The notes under the pieces: model-generated | Told to the model about the DNA's origin: nothing | The model's database searches: none | The model's input: the letters and a program-made list of their open reading frames with translations, nothing else | Position numbers and translations under genes: made by a program | Shown: in pieces, positions 46,275 to 55,914 of the stretch | Numbering within the stretch: the stretch's first letter is position 1 | How the letters are laid out: every line of letters begins with the position of its first letter | Assembly: GCF_049319665.1 (NCBI RefSeq) | Contig: NZ_JBMOUD010000018.1 | Location: 25,118 to 89,117, forward strand | Source: JBMOUD01 sp049319665 | GTDB lineage: Bacteria; Pseudomonadota; Gammaproteobacteria; Enterobacterales; Enterobacteriaceae | Length of the DNA: 64,000 nucleotides | Direction: 5' to 3'

Positions 46275-47006
46275 TCACGGCAATTTAAATTTTAGCCCTG
46301 CGGGGGCATCATATAGAGTAGACCTTTTCACTTCAGTTTCACAGCCTTTTTCCTTAATTGCCAATACATATGCCTGCCTTAAATTTTTTTCCATTCTTGG
46401 GTCAAACAACACTCTGTCTAACAACTTGGCTGGGTCAATGTCAAATTGGAAAACATCACTAATACTGGAATTGTCATCACCTGAATAAATTAAACGAATT
46501 TCTTTTTCGTGTTTGAATTCTGTTCGTTTATATAAAAGTGATTCAGCAATACCTGAACCATTGGTGTTTAATAAATCAATTGATTGAAGTTTTGTTAGAA
46601 GTTTATTTCTTTTAAGATAAGAAACTTTGCCTATAAAGCATTTTAAATTATGATGCTTTGGTTCTGCTTTTTGAAGTGCGGTTAATAATTTTCTTGGTGT
46701 GGTTGAAACTCTTACACCATCTTTATCATGGGAATATATCCGCCACATTGCATCAGTTTCACGGTGAAATGTCCAGCATTGACCATAAACGGAATCTTTT
46801 GCGGCAAATGATCCTGTTTCGCCGTCAGAAGTTTCAACGGCACAATTTAATAAAGCATTCTCAAATGGATCATCCCATTTTGTTGGCTTTACTAAGGTTA
46901 ATTTTTTTTCTTCAAGTAATTGAAGAAAACGGTGTATTGGCATAATTCTATAAATAGGTTTATCCAATAAATCACTTGTTAAGTTGATATAATTGTTATA
47001 GCTCAT
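46275..47006 (-). CDS. DUF2971 domain protein
   Basis: A 243-aa soluble protein of the DUF2971 family, recognised from the pattern YRIMPIHRFLQLLEEKKLTLVKPTKWDDPFEN at the start and GQCWTFHRETDAMWRIYS in the middle. The biochemical role is unknown; such genes occur in accessory islands, sometimes near defence genes. The gene is AT-rich relative to the core genes to its left and has no clear ribosome binding site. 24-nt palindromes bracket it. Confidence 0.82.
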   Translation of the reverse strand: MSYNNYINLTSDLLDKPIYRIMPIHRFLQLLEEKKLTLVKPTKWDDPFENALLNCAVETSDGETGSFAAKDSVYGQCWTFHRETDAMWRIYSHDKDGVRVSTTPRKLLTALQKAEPKHHNLKCFIGKVSYLKRNKLLTKLQSIDLLNTNGSGIAESLLYKRTEFKHEKEIRLIYSGDDNSSISDVFQFDIDPAKLLDRVLFDPRMEKNLRQAYVLAIKEKGCETEVKRSTLYDAPAGLKFKLP

Positions 47007-47446
47007 TATTTTTGATATTTTATTCTGTTAGTTAGCAGGTTTACAATCGAGAATGGTGGGGTTGGCCATTTTAACAAGAATTTAAGAAATGATTCAACCC
47101 TGCCGGTTCAAAGATTTCAGGTCATATTCCCGATATTTGGGATTCTCATCTGGGTACTTTTCCCCTGAAACTTTTGACAGGTTTCGAGTTCCTTCGCCAA
47201 AAATTGGTTTCTTTTTAGAAAGTGGCACATTTACGGCATCTCAAACACGTGTATGAACGACAGATAGACATAGTGGGAGGAAGTATTGCTGTCAGCTTCT
47301 CGGAAGACACAAGGATCAGCATGCCACTAGAGTGGTTTTATAATCGAAATGGGTGTTCGTATTGAAAATTACGCTCCTTACACAAGCAATACAGCCGCAG
47401 TCCGTTTCTCAAAGGCATTGCGATAATCGCATTAATGGAGCTTGAG

Positions 47447-47470
47447 GTCTGCTTCTGGCACGAAGCGGAC
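47447..47470. repeat. 24-nt palindrome, right (TGGCAC) type
   Basis: Arms GTCTGCTT and AAGCGGAC around CTGGCACG. It marks the right side of the DUF2971 gene. Confidence 0.75.
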
Positions 47471-47488
47471 TAGTTATCTAAGCTGAAG

Positions 47489-47512
47489 GTCCGCTGCGAG
47501 TGATGAGCGGAC
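47489..47512. repeat. 24-nt palindrome, left (GAGTGA) type
   Basis: Arms GTCCGCT and AGCGGAC around a centre containing GAGTGA, 18 bp right of the previous copy. It marks the left side of the KAP gene. Confidence 0.72.
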
Positions 47513-47708
47513 ATTCAGGGGCCAGATGACATTGACAGTAAGGCCAGTGTAGAGGCGCCGTTAGTCCGGTGCATCCGGTTACAGACCTATAAATCCTGCC
47601 ATTCCATGGCCCTTCCCTGTGCGACTCAATTTTCACATTGATGAGCGCCACTTCAGTTCTGCAGCATCTTCTTCGGGGCCTGCCGAAATGCGAAAGGTAG
47701 TTTCAAGC

Positions 47709-50700
47709 CTAATCTTTATTTCCCTCTACATTTGTGTCATCCTGCTCCGGCACCAGTACGGGAAGACGGTTTCTGATGAATGAAGAGCGGCTGATAATAT
47801 CAGGAAAATTGTCCTGATTTTCGTTAATTACCTGACTCACTGTCTCAGCTTCAGCCCTTGGCCAGGCGCTGAAAGTAAACTGCTGAGCATTAAGCCACGA
47901 ACGCAATATCTCATCACTGGAAGTAAGATTGAACAGCGCTGCAATCGCCCGTCGTGAAGTTTTCCCTTCCGGTTCGGCAAAGTTAATAACATCATGAAAG
48001 TCATGAATGACTTTGAGCCTGTTATCTTTAAGCGTACCCACTTCCATAAGTACATCGTGGAGTTCTTTAAGTATTTCAGACCGCTGCACTTCATTAATAC
48101 AAGACCATATTAACCTTACATTGTTAGGAGCTTTCAGCTGTACACCACCAATATTCCGATACCAGTCCGCGAAGAGGCTGATACCTGCCGTCATATTTAC
48201 GTACTTTCCTGCTGATGCCATCCTTCGCAGAACGAGGCTTCTGTTACTTTCGATCGTTTTAAAGGCAATATAGAGCTGCTCTTTACTTGAAATGATGTCC
48301 TGGCTGATTGTATGAAGTTTCTTTTTAAATCTGTTGAGCAGATTTCTGGAGAAAATGTCCTCCAGAAATTCCACGCTTATTTTTGCTATATTTTTTTCAT
48401 TTATGTTTCTGAGTAAGCCACGCTCGCGATTAACAATCGGACTCATGTAATCTACATCACTCAATTCAGACTTGAGTAACGGGTAATAGGTGTTAACGTA
48501 ATCAACTGTATTGATTAAGCCTAGATGATTTTCGATAAATAAAATTTTTATGGCATCCTTTACATACGCTGACGACTGAGTGTCTTTCAGTGCATCCACT
48601 ACAACATTGAAATCCCGAGCGTAGCGGAAATAGAAAGAAAGAAACTTAATGTAATTTAAATTATTTTCATAACCTTCAGCATAATTCGGTATTTCAGAGT
48701 AGTTTTTTATTGCTACCAGATGTGCGACCAAGTGAGCAGCAAATTCTTCAGGATAATTTTCGCTGATGATACTCTGTTTTTTTAAATTGGGTGTTATTTT
48801 ACTATCATACCACTCAGGGTTGAAAATAACATAGCGAAGATCATTTATATTCTCATTGCTGCCGGAGTTGCGAAGTAATCCCAACTTGCTAACTATATTT
48901 TCAGGTAAGTTTGCATTTTCGTTATTAACTATATTTTCTACTGCCCTGCTTGATAGTGCGAAAAAGCGGATGACGTTAGGGTTGAAAATTCCGTGCGCCT
49001 CAGTCAGCAGTAAGTGGCGAAGCATGTTTTCCTGCTCTGCACCTATAAGTGAAATAGTACTGATACAGAGGTTGGGCAGATTTTCTCTTTCATTCAGCAG
49101 GTACATGGAGTAAAATTTACCGCTAACATCATTCTCAATCTGGTCCAGCAGGTTTGTTTTAAATATTGCAGAATAGAGGTCTGCCTCCTTAAGAAGCTCC
49201 CTGACGTAAACCTCATCATTTTCCGGCATTTTCTGCAGCTTATTCAGTTCTGCGACGACATAATTTTTCTGCCGGACCATGAAATCTTCAGTACCGAGGT
49301 AACCTTTTTCTTCTAAAAATTTGAGGCTTTGGGTGAAAGACTCACGAAAAATTTCCCGCTCAGATAATGCATAATTTGCGTTGAGCCTGGCAACGGCACC
49401 GGTTAGCTCTTCTTTGATTTTGATTAAAGTATCGTCGGAAAGTTTTATGACAGTTTCCATCCAGTCGTACATATTAAAGCGCCCGGCACAGCGCTGCCAT
49501 GCATGAGAGAATCCATACATACCTGTCAGTTTCTCCAATGCAACAGCATCCCAGCTATTAACTGCTTCGGTAAGCGGCAAATCAAATAACTCTGTACGCG
49601 CAAGCTCCACCGATGCCTGGAAATGAATGCTCATCAGAAATTCACTCCATCGATTCGTATCATTCATAAAAAGACGATTTAACTGGGCTTTTGTTGCCTG
49701 CAACTTATCTTCATACTCATTGGGCTGCATGTTGATAGAGTCATTTTCGTCGAATCTCAGTAGCGCCATTACGTCAGATTCGTTGTAGCGTACGAAAACT
49801 ACATAAAGTGCAAGTAGAACGTATTCCTCCGGAGCTTCTGCAGGCACTGTCATTAGAAGTATGTGGACGTCATTTACCAGTTTTTTTAAGAGTCTCGGCG
49901 TCATCCGGGGATACTCAGCAGTACGCCAGCGTTCCAGTATCTGCATGGTCTCCGCGCAGGAGAAATCAATCCGCTCATTCACGGTTTCTTTCCACATTTC
50001 ACGGAACGTGTCCTGCCATCCGGCAGTGATCAAAGGTGGTACGGTAAAAGTAACGGGGATGCGTTTGGAGATAAACTCCCGGCCGGTATGGCCCTCTAGC
50101 AGAAGAGATTTTGCAACATGGCGAGCGGAATAAGGCACAATAATGCGGAACTGCCGGTGCGTTGTTCCCGCAATAAGCTCCATATCACTCCAGAGCTCTT
50201 TAACCTTGTCGGCGTTAATGCGGTCGAGGTTGTCAATAATGAGAATAAACTTTGCGTCAGCAGAAACAGATGAGCTACTGGTAAAACCTGCGAGCGCGTT
50301 CGTTAATTCAATAGTCCCTATTTCCCGGCTTATCAACCACTTTTCAGTAATACTATCGGTACTGTTTTGCTTGAAGAGATCACCCACAGTCGTGACGTCC
50401 TCTGAATTACTCCGAGGTTTTGCATTAAGTTTTTGGCTCACTAAAATCCATACTAAAAGCACGGCTGAGGTCAGCACCGCAACTATCTCAAGGGCTATTA
50501 CTAAATCTGATATTGTTCCCGGATTTTTGGCATTGGCATTGATGTCAAAAATAAGATAGCTCATCACTTGCACAGAAAACAGACATAAAAGACCGAAGCT
50601 TGCGGCCCACCAACTTTTTAAATTTAGCTTCGGGCTTACTAAAAGCCATAATAAAAGCAGACCCGGTGAAAGCGCCGCAACTATTTCCAGAGAAATTACC

Positions 50701-51251
50701 AAACCTGAAATTGTGCCCGGGATTTTGACATTAGCATTGATGTCCAAGATAAGATATCTGACCATCTGCACTGAAAGTAGGCATAAAAGAATGAAGCTAA
50801 CGGTCCACCAACTTAGTCTACTACTTACTCTTTTATCATACTTTACGATGTTTCACAGTGCTGTGTTTTTGAGTTTATCAAGGTTGTCCTTATTTGCCCC
50901 TTTACTTTCGCTCAGGCCATCGTGAATGACTTCGATGAGTGCTTTTTTCGTATTACCGTAATGATAAATCTCTGCATCAAAGTCTATAAAAGTGTATTCG
51001 GGAGACAGGGATTTTTTTAAAAAATGAATGATGGTCGATTTTCCGGATCCAAGCTCACCCTCCAGACCCAGAATATTAATTTCCTGTTCTTTAATTACCT
51101 CTGCCATCCTGTCTGCCACATTTTGGTGGCTGCCACCTTTGAACAGGTCGCTGTCTGCGGGCATTTCCTGCTGAAGTTTAAGTGCCACGTGCTCTCCTTG
51201 TGCTTCACATTGTTGCTGGGGGGATGACCTAAGGTCAGTGAAAATAGGCAT
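47709..51251 (-). pseudogene. KAP-family P-loop NTPase interrupted by one in-frame TGA
   Basis: Two ORFs in one frame, 50853-51251 (132 aa) and 47709-50771 or more (at least 1020 aa), make one KAP NTPase when the single TGA at 50853-50855 is ignored; the frame between them is open. The first part has the Walker A GLEGELGSGKST. The second has Walker B FILIIDNLDR, preceded by membrane helices, as known for KAP proteins in which helices are inserted between the Walker motifs. The helix region is a tandem duplication (50418-50813). The KAP family includes the phage-exclusion protein PifA of plasmid F. Intact, the product would be about 1180 aa. A nonsense mutation is the simplest explanation; sequencing error is possible. 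Confidence 0.78.
50418..50813 (-). repeat. Tandem duplication of a 66-residue membrane unit in the KAP gene
   Basis: Two adjacent 198-bp units, 50616-50813 and 50418-50615, encode segments that start SWWTVSF and SWWAASF and share DINAN and PGTIS. By my count 45 of 66 residues are identical. Each unit has two hydrophobic helices, so the protein would have four. Confidence 0.85.
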
Positions 51252-51771
51252 TCATCAGAATCGCTCACGTTTTCATCATAATGCTAATGATAAGAATATT
51301 CCTAGTGCCTTTTGAAGCTATGGCAGCATTTCCTTATTGTTAAATCCCGCAGATCCGAAAAGGGTAAACTCGGATCTGTACTGATTAATCGCGTGGACGT
51401 GTGAAGGAGGTACGCCAAGGAGGAATTGCAATCAAAAGGTAGGAGGCATTGGAAGGTCCGCTTTTGGCGCAAACCTGCCTTGCAAAACCTTGAGCTCGCA
51501 ACGAGTTAAAAGTGGGCGTTAATTTTACGGCGATGACATTTCAGAAACCCCTGACCTGTAACCAACTGCAAATATCCTCGTTGAAAATTGCGTTAATTGT
51601 GGCGGGAGTTTTCTTAACAACTAATTAGCAATTAAAGCTAAAGGTCGAAACAAAAATAGGTGTTTATTGGAACAGTGCCGGTGAATAAATCAGATTGGTC
51701 ATCAGCCTCTGTTTATTGACGGCATTATCTTACTATCCGATGTAGAACCTGACCTGATGAGGGGTAAGCCC
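51252..51771. other. Intergenic region right of the KAP gene
   Basis: 520 bp with a 7-bp inverted repeat AGATCCG/CGGATCT (51351-51377) and a degenerate 24-nt palindrome at 51456. No ORF is convincing. Confidence 0.5.
51456..51479. repeat. Degenerate 24-nt palindrome, right (TGGCGC) type
   Basis: The left arm GTCCGCTT and centre TTGGCGCA are kept, but the right arm has decayed to AACCTGCC. It marks the right side of the KAP gene. Confidence 0.5.
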
Positions 51772-52077
51772 ATGAAAGACTTAGTTAATGATATCATCTC
51801 CATATTCTACCCCAAGACGGTTACGCCTGTTTTAGTTCGCACAGGATTATCGCATCGTGAAATAGCGTCCCTCCAAGCCGTCGGCGTGACAACGGTTTCT
51901 TGGGCAACGTCCATGGAAGAGCTCAATAACGCATTTGTTAAAAAGGCGTTAGACGCGGGCGCTGCCGGTTATCACATTACTAATGTGGAATCGCACAAGC
52001 CGGGTAAGGAAGATCAATACGTCATGGCCGCCACCGCGACCTTCTATCACATCAATTCTAAAGCGGCTTATGGCTAA
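51772..52077 (+). CDS. DUF1471 (YdgH/BhsA/McbA-like) protein without signal peptide
   Basis: A 101-aa protein. Residues 30-95 (VGVTTVSWATSMEELNNAFVKKALDAGAAGYHITN then ATATFYHI) follow the DUF1471 pattern. Typical members have a secretion signal and live in the periplasm; none is visible here, so this one may be cytoplasmic. The ATG at 51772 follows GAGGGG by 7 nt. A strong terminator lies downstream. Function unknown. Confidence 0.65.
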   Translation: MKDLVNDIISIFYPKTVTPVLVRTGLSHREIASLQAVGVTTVSWATSMEELNNAFVKKALDAGAAGYHITNVESHKPGKEDQYVMAATATFYHINSKAAYG

Positions 52078-52103
52078 TGCTTCAGAACAGTCATGACGGA
52101 ATT

Positions 52104-52143
52104 AAAAATGCCGCATTCCAGAAAGGGAATACGGCATTTTTTA
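52104..52143 (+). terminator. Terminator after the DUF1471-like gene
   Basis: An imperfect stem AAAAATGCCG..ATTCC with complement GGGAAT.CGGCATTTTTT, one mismatch, and a T run. Confidence 0.82.
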
Positions 52144-52229
52144 ATGGGTATAACCCACCTTTTTCCAAAACCCTCAATCAGGGTGACGCTGATTCGCACC
52201 GCAGGCACCGTTGACGTAATCAATAAAGT

Positions 52230-52814
52230 TTATGCCAGCTCCTGAATTTTATTTCTGATAGCAGGGATAACCTCAGAGGCATCAGAGACAATAATCGGGT
52301 CAAGCAAATGCTTGGAATGTATAAAGCCCTCGTTCTGCATATGTTTTAAAAGAAGAATGAGCGGGTCCCAAAATCCATTGATATTAAGCAAAACAACCGG
52401 CTTTTTATGCCGACCGAGCTGTGCCCAGGTCATAATTTCGATGATTTCTTCAAGAGTGCCGATTCCACCCGGCATGGCAATAAAAGCATCGGATCTTTCA
52501 AACATTTGATGTTTGCGCTCATGCATTGTCTGCGTAATGGTAAGATCTTTAAATATTTCTAAGGCTTTGCTGGTGGTTTCAAAATTTGTTAGAAATTCTG
52601 GAATGATAGCCGCGACGTCACCTCCCTCATTAAGGGAAGCATACGCAAGTGCGCCCATAAGGCCAGTGGTTCCGCCACCATAAACCAGCTTAATCCCCGC
52701 CTCGGCAATGGCTTTACCTAGCTTGGCACCTTGTGCGGTATAAATCTCATCGTTGCCAGATGAAGAGCCACAATAAACGCAGACAGCGTTAAGTTGATCA
52801 TTTTTATAAGTCAT
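52230..52814 (-). CDS. LOG-family nucleotide 5'-monophosphate phosphoribohydrolase
   Basis: A 194-aa LOG/TIGR00730 protein. The family catalyses release of base from nucleoside 5'-monophosphates (cytokinin activation in plants and some bacteria). The two key motifs are visible: YGGGTTGLMGA (residues about 45-55) and PGGIGTLEEI (about 113-122). It lies 18 bp after a LysR gene on the same strand and near a nucleoside hydrolase, which suggests a nucleoside or nucleotide turnover module. Confidence 0.9.
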   Translation of the reverse strand: MTYKNDQLNAVCVYCGSSSGNDEIYTAQGAKLGKAIAEAGIKLVYGGGTTGLMGALAYASLNEGGDVAAIIPEFLTNFETTSKALEIFKDLTITQTMHERKHQMFERSDAFIAMPGGIGTLEEIIEIMTWAQLGRHKKPVVLLNINGFWDPLILLLKHMQNEGFIHSKHLLDPIIVSDASEVIPAIRNKIQELA

Positions 52815-52832
52815 ATTTTCTCCTGATATCTA

Positions 52833-53726
52833 TTAATTAGCGCTAATGCTCGCCTTACTAATAAATTTTAATAGCTCGCTAGCCGCTTTACTCAGCGTGT
52901 TTTTTTTCAACCACGTTGCATGTATTGGAATATTTAAGCCATTAACACTGTTTTCGAAACTAGGCATCATTAATTTTTCTGCGAGCAAGTAGGGGGCTAC
53001 CGCCGAATAGGACAAGTTTCCCCAGCCATTACCTTCTTCAATCAGTTTTAAAGCAATGGGTAAAGAATCTGCAAACCATACCGACTCAGCCAGAACCACT
53101 CTTTTGTCGGGGACGGGCATCCTGTTGCTGGCAACAACAATTTGTCTAAGACCAGACAAAAGATTGAGGTTTTTAAGCTCTTTTTTATTTTTTTGAAAAT
53201 AAGCAGCCGAAACGACGACCACTAACTTATCGTTAGAGATCAGGCTAAAATTTTCATCGCGATCATATTCGAACTCGGTAAAGGAGACAGACATTTCAAT
53301 CTCACCACGATGCATCATTTCTTTTATTTCTTGATGGGGTTTGTGGATAACATTGATTTCAAGTAAAGGATATTTATTAGCGAGTTGGGTTACACCCGTC
53401 ATAATAGCCGATATATCCACATCAGCAGCAACGCCGATTTTTAATGACGTATTTATCCCACCGCCTATTTCGATAATGCGATTATTAATTTGGTCCATTT
53501 TTGACAAAACAATGCGGGCATAAGGTTCTATCGCCAGCGCTGCCTCCGTTGGGCGCAGGCCGCTGCTGCTGCGTTCAAAAAGGGTAAGATTTGTTTCAGC
53601 TTCAATATGCGCAATAGCCATGCTCACTGCTGAGGGCACTCGGTTCAGCGAACGAGCGGCGGAAGAGAATGACCCCTTTTCGATGATTTTTATAATCAGT
53701 TCAAGATGTTCACTGGTAATTTTCAT
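52833..53726 (-). CDS. LysR-type regulator
   Basis: A 297-aa LysR protein with the N-terminal helix-turn-helix ELIIKIIEKGSFSSAARSLNRVPSAVSMAIAHIEAETNLTLFERS and a ligand domain. It sits between the nucleoside hydrolase (upstream) and the LOG gene (18 bp downstream), all on the minus strand. A nucleoside or base as effector is plausible from context only. Confidence 0.9.
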   Translation of the reverse strand: MKITSEHLELIIKIIEKGSFSSAARSLNRVPSAVSMAIAHIEAETNLTLFERSSSGLRPTEAALAIEPYARIVLSKMDQINNRIIEIGGGINTSLKIGVAADVDISAIMTGVTQLANKYPLLEINVIHKPHQEIKEMMHRGEIEMSVSFTEFEYDRDENFSLISNDKLVVVVSAAYFQKNKKELKNLNLLSGLRQIVVASNRMPVPDKRVVLAESVWFADSLPIALKLIEEGNGWGNLSYSAVAPYLLAEKLMMPSFENSVNGLNIPIHATWLKKNTLSKAASELLKFISKASISAN

Positions 53727-54043
53727 GATTTTTTCATTGTTATTGACACGGATTAAACTCTTTATGTTTGTATCAAATCACGATGCTTCTAAAATTTTCA
53801 GAAAGCAAGGCTAAACGTCTTGAAAATTATAAATATTAGTTAAAATGAAAATAGCATTGCAAGACCAAACTCTGTTGGTGAAAGAGTGGCAATGCAACGC
53901 TATTTTAAAATAGACGTTGATGGCTTAGGATATATAATTAATGCTTATTGGATTGAGTTATATTTAAATTCATATTTTTATTTTCATCCTGTTTAACAGT
54001 TATTCTGTCTTTGTTAATGTCCGCATATATATTTTTAATAAAA
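53727..54043. other. Intergenic region between nucleoside hydrolase and LysR genes
   Basis: 317 AT-rich base pairs with the presumed LysR promoter. No terminator or gene is evident. Confidence 0.45.
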
Positions 54044-54994
54044 TCAAGGCAGAGACAGCAACATATCGAGCAGAGGCTTCGAGAAAACCGCTTCGCTGCC
54101 AAGTATGACTTTTGGCTTGGTTTTATCCATATTATTAGAAGGGGAGTAAATATTTCTTGTGTCACAAATAGTCTGCCCTTTGCCTGGACCTTCCGTACAA
54201 TCTACCGTGATATCGCAATGCAACGTGCGGCAATTGTTAGCGCCTTCAACCGCTATCATGGCTGCAACGGGGTCATGCAGCGCGGCACATTTTCGGCCAT
54301 AGATGTTTTGATAAAAATCTACGTATTTAAGGAGCATTTTTCCTAACGTTTGGCTGCTGACACTGGACGAGTCGATCAGTTTTTTGATGTCTGACTCTTC
54401 AAATGTTTGTGACATGGTTAAATCAAGCGGTACCAGCGTAATGTTTTTATAGTGTCTAATCACCTTCTCGGCGGCATCAGGATCGCCTGCAATATTGGCT
54501 TCTGCAACCGGTGTGACATTACCGGGGGCCATGGCTGCGCCACCCATGATGGTTAAACTTCTTAATAGGTTAGGTAGCTCAGGCTCAATGTCTAGCGCAA
54601 TAGCAAGGTTTGTTAAGGGGCCGATAGCCAGAACATTCATCTCTTTTGGATGCTTATGGGCTAGGGATACAAGAAGTTCGGCAGCAGATAGTGGAACAAT
54701 CTCTGATTTTGAATGTTCAACAGAGACATCGCCAATGCCATTTTTGCCGTGAATATGCGCAACGAGACATTCATATTTTTTATACAAATAATCGCTAGAG
54801 CCTTTAGCAACGGGAGTATCATTAATACCAAACAGGCTCAGCAAGTTAGCACTATTCCTTGCCCCTTCTTCAGCACTAATATTCCCGCAAACCGATCCTA
54901 TTCCAAGCAGTTCAACCGTTTGACGATTAGCAGCCAAATAGGCAAGCGCTAAAGCATCATCAATCCCTGTGTCACAATCAACATAGAACTTCAT
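54044..54994 (-). CDS. Nucleoside hydrolase (IunH family)
   Basis: A 316-aa hydrolase cleaving ribonucleosides to base and ribose. The calcium-binding DCDTGIDDALAL is at residues 6-17, the EANIAGDPDAA block in the middle, and the late Asp-containing LHDPVAAM. The ATG at 54994 starts the family motif; two codons upstream also open. The end is followed by an AT-rich region. It is 318 bp upstream of the LysR gene on the same strand. Confidence 0.92.
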   Translation of the reverse strand: MKFYVDCDTGIDDALALAYLAANRQTVELLGIGSVCGNISAEEGARNSANLLSLFGINDTPVAKGSSDYLYKKYECLVAHIHGKNGIGDVSVEHSKSEIVPLSAAELLVSLAHKHPKEMNVLAIGPLTNLAIALDIEPELPNLLRSLTIMGGAAMAPGNVTPVAEANIAGDPDAAEKVIRHYKNITLVPLDLTMSQTFEESDIKKLIDSSSVSSQTLGKMLLKYVDFYQNIYGRKCAALHDPVAAMIAVEGANNCRTLHCDITVDCTEGPGKGQTICDTRNIYSPSNNMDKTKPKVILGSEAVFSKPLLDMLLSLP

Positions 54995-55549
54995 AAACAA
55001 ACCTCATTTTGTATGAATTTAATTTTATGCATAAATAAAAAATTAATTCCACAAATTATTTAACACTGCGATCTGATGTGCTTACAATAAATATGAAAGC
55101 CGCTATCAAATTTTAAGATATCAATATCTAATGTTAACCTTTTCTTATTTGTTTAGGGTTTATAAATTATTTCAATTTGAATTATTTCTTAATAAGATTA
55201 AAAGAATATGCATGAAAAGTAATTGCTATGGTTTGTTTGTATATTAAATATGAATTTAGAATATAGATATTTAATATAATTAAATAAAATGATTGAGAAT
55301 AAATAGACAAAAATAACCGCAGTTGTGCCAAGGCGGTAAGCGAATTTATCCAGATGAATTGGACTTAGGTCAGTGATTTGTCGCTGCTTGCAGCAGGCTC
55401 AATGGATAGGGCGAATAACTCTGCCAACACAGAGGTAATATTAGGCATAAATAGTATAAAGTTATTCCTGGAAATGCCGATAACTAATCACAGCTTATGT
55501 CATAAGCTTTGAGCAATTCCTTTTCTATCGTATTTTTTAGGAGAATCAA
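54995..55549. other. AT-rich intergenic region with a FliA promoter
   Basis: 555 bp between the nucleoside hydrolase and the YjfB-like gene. The first half is very AT-rich with no gene. The right end holds the FliA-type promoter described separately. Confidence 0.55.
55457..55483 (+). promoter_or_regulatory. FliA (sigma-28) promoter
   Basis: TAAAGTTA (55457-55464), an 11-bp spacer and GCCGATAA (55476-55483) match the sigma-28 consensus TAAAGTTT-N11-GCCGATAA with one mismatch. It is 66 bp upstream of the small YjfB-like gene. Confidence 0.88.
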
Positions 55550-55738
55550 ATGGATGTATCACAAATCACTTCAACAGCCAGCGGCCTCGATAATCTGGAT
55601 CTCGGTAGTAAGGTAAACACCATCCTGCTAAAAAAGACGCTGGATAACCAACAAGAAACCATCGCCAGCATCATTAACTCAGTCCCAGCGTTACCTTCCA
55701 ACCCGGCAATTGGGCGCAATATTAATATTACGGTTTGA
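55550..55738 (+). CDS. YjfB family putative motility protein
   Basis: A 62-aa protein starting MDVSQITSTASGL and ending NPAIGRNINITV, with a middle VNTILLKKTLDNQQETIASII. This fits the YjfB putative motility family, small proteins of the flagellar regulon of unknown role. AGGAGAATCAA precedes the ATG. The FliA promoter upstream supports the assignment independently. Confidence 0.8.
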   Translation: MDVSQITSTASGLDNLDLGSKVNTILLKKTLDNQQETIASIINSVPALPSNPAIGRNINITV

Positions 55739-55771
55739 GTTGATGATATGTAGGTGGCTGGTGGGGGGATT

Positions 55772-55795
55772 GTCTGCTTTGAGCGAGAATCGGAC
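55772..55795. repeat. 24-nt palindrome, left (GAGCGA) type
   Basis: Arms GTCTGCT and TCGGAC around a centre containing GAGCGA. It marks the left side of the gene at 55915. Confidence 0.72.
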
Positions 55796-55914
55796 GATGC
55801 AGGAAAATATAAAAAATAAATCCCTTAAAAAGGTAGCGTTACTAACCGTCCAAAATAATATAAAGTTTATTAAATAGTTTAATACCCTTATCGTAACCTT
55901 GAAAGGAACTGGTA

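Larger units (their letters stand above)
47007..47708. other. Intergenic region with two 24-nt palindromes
   Basis: 702 bp between two minus-strand genes. It contains the palindromes at 47447-47470 and 47489-47512, 18 bp apart. No ORF is convincing. It should also contain the DUF2971 promoter near its left end. Confidence 0.55.

Noticed and set aside
50853..50855. TGA as selenocysteine codon in the KAP gene
   Set aside because: No reason in the family to expect selenocysteine there and no evident SECIS hairpin directly downstream; a nonsense mutation is simpler.
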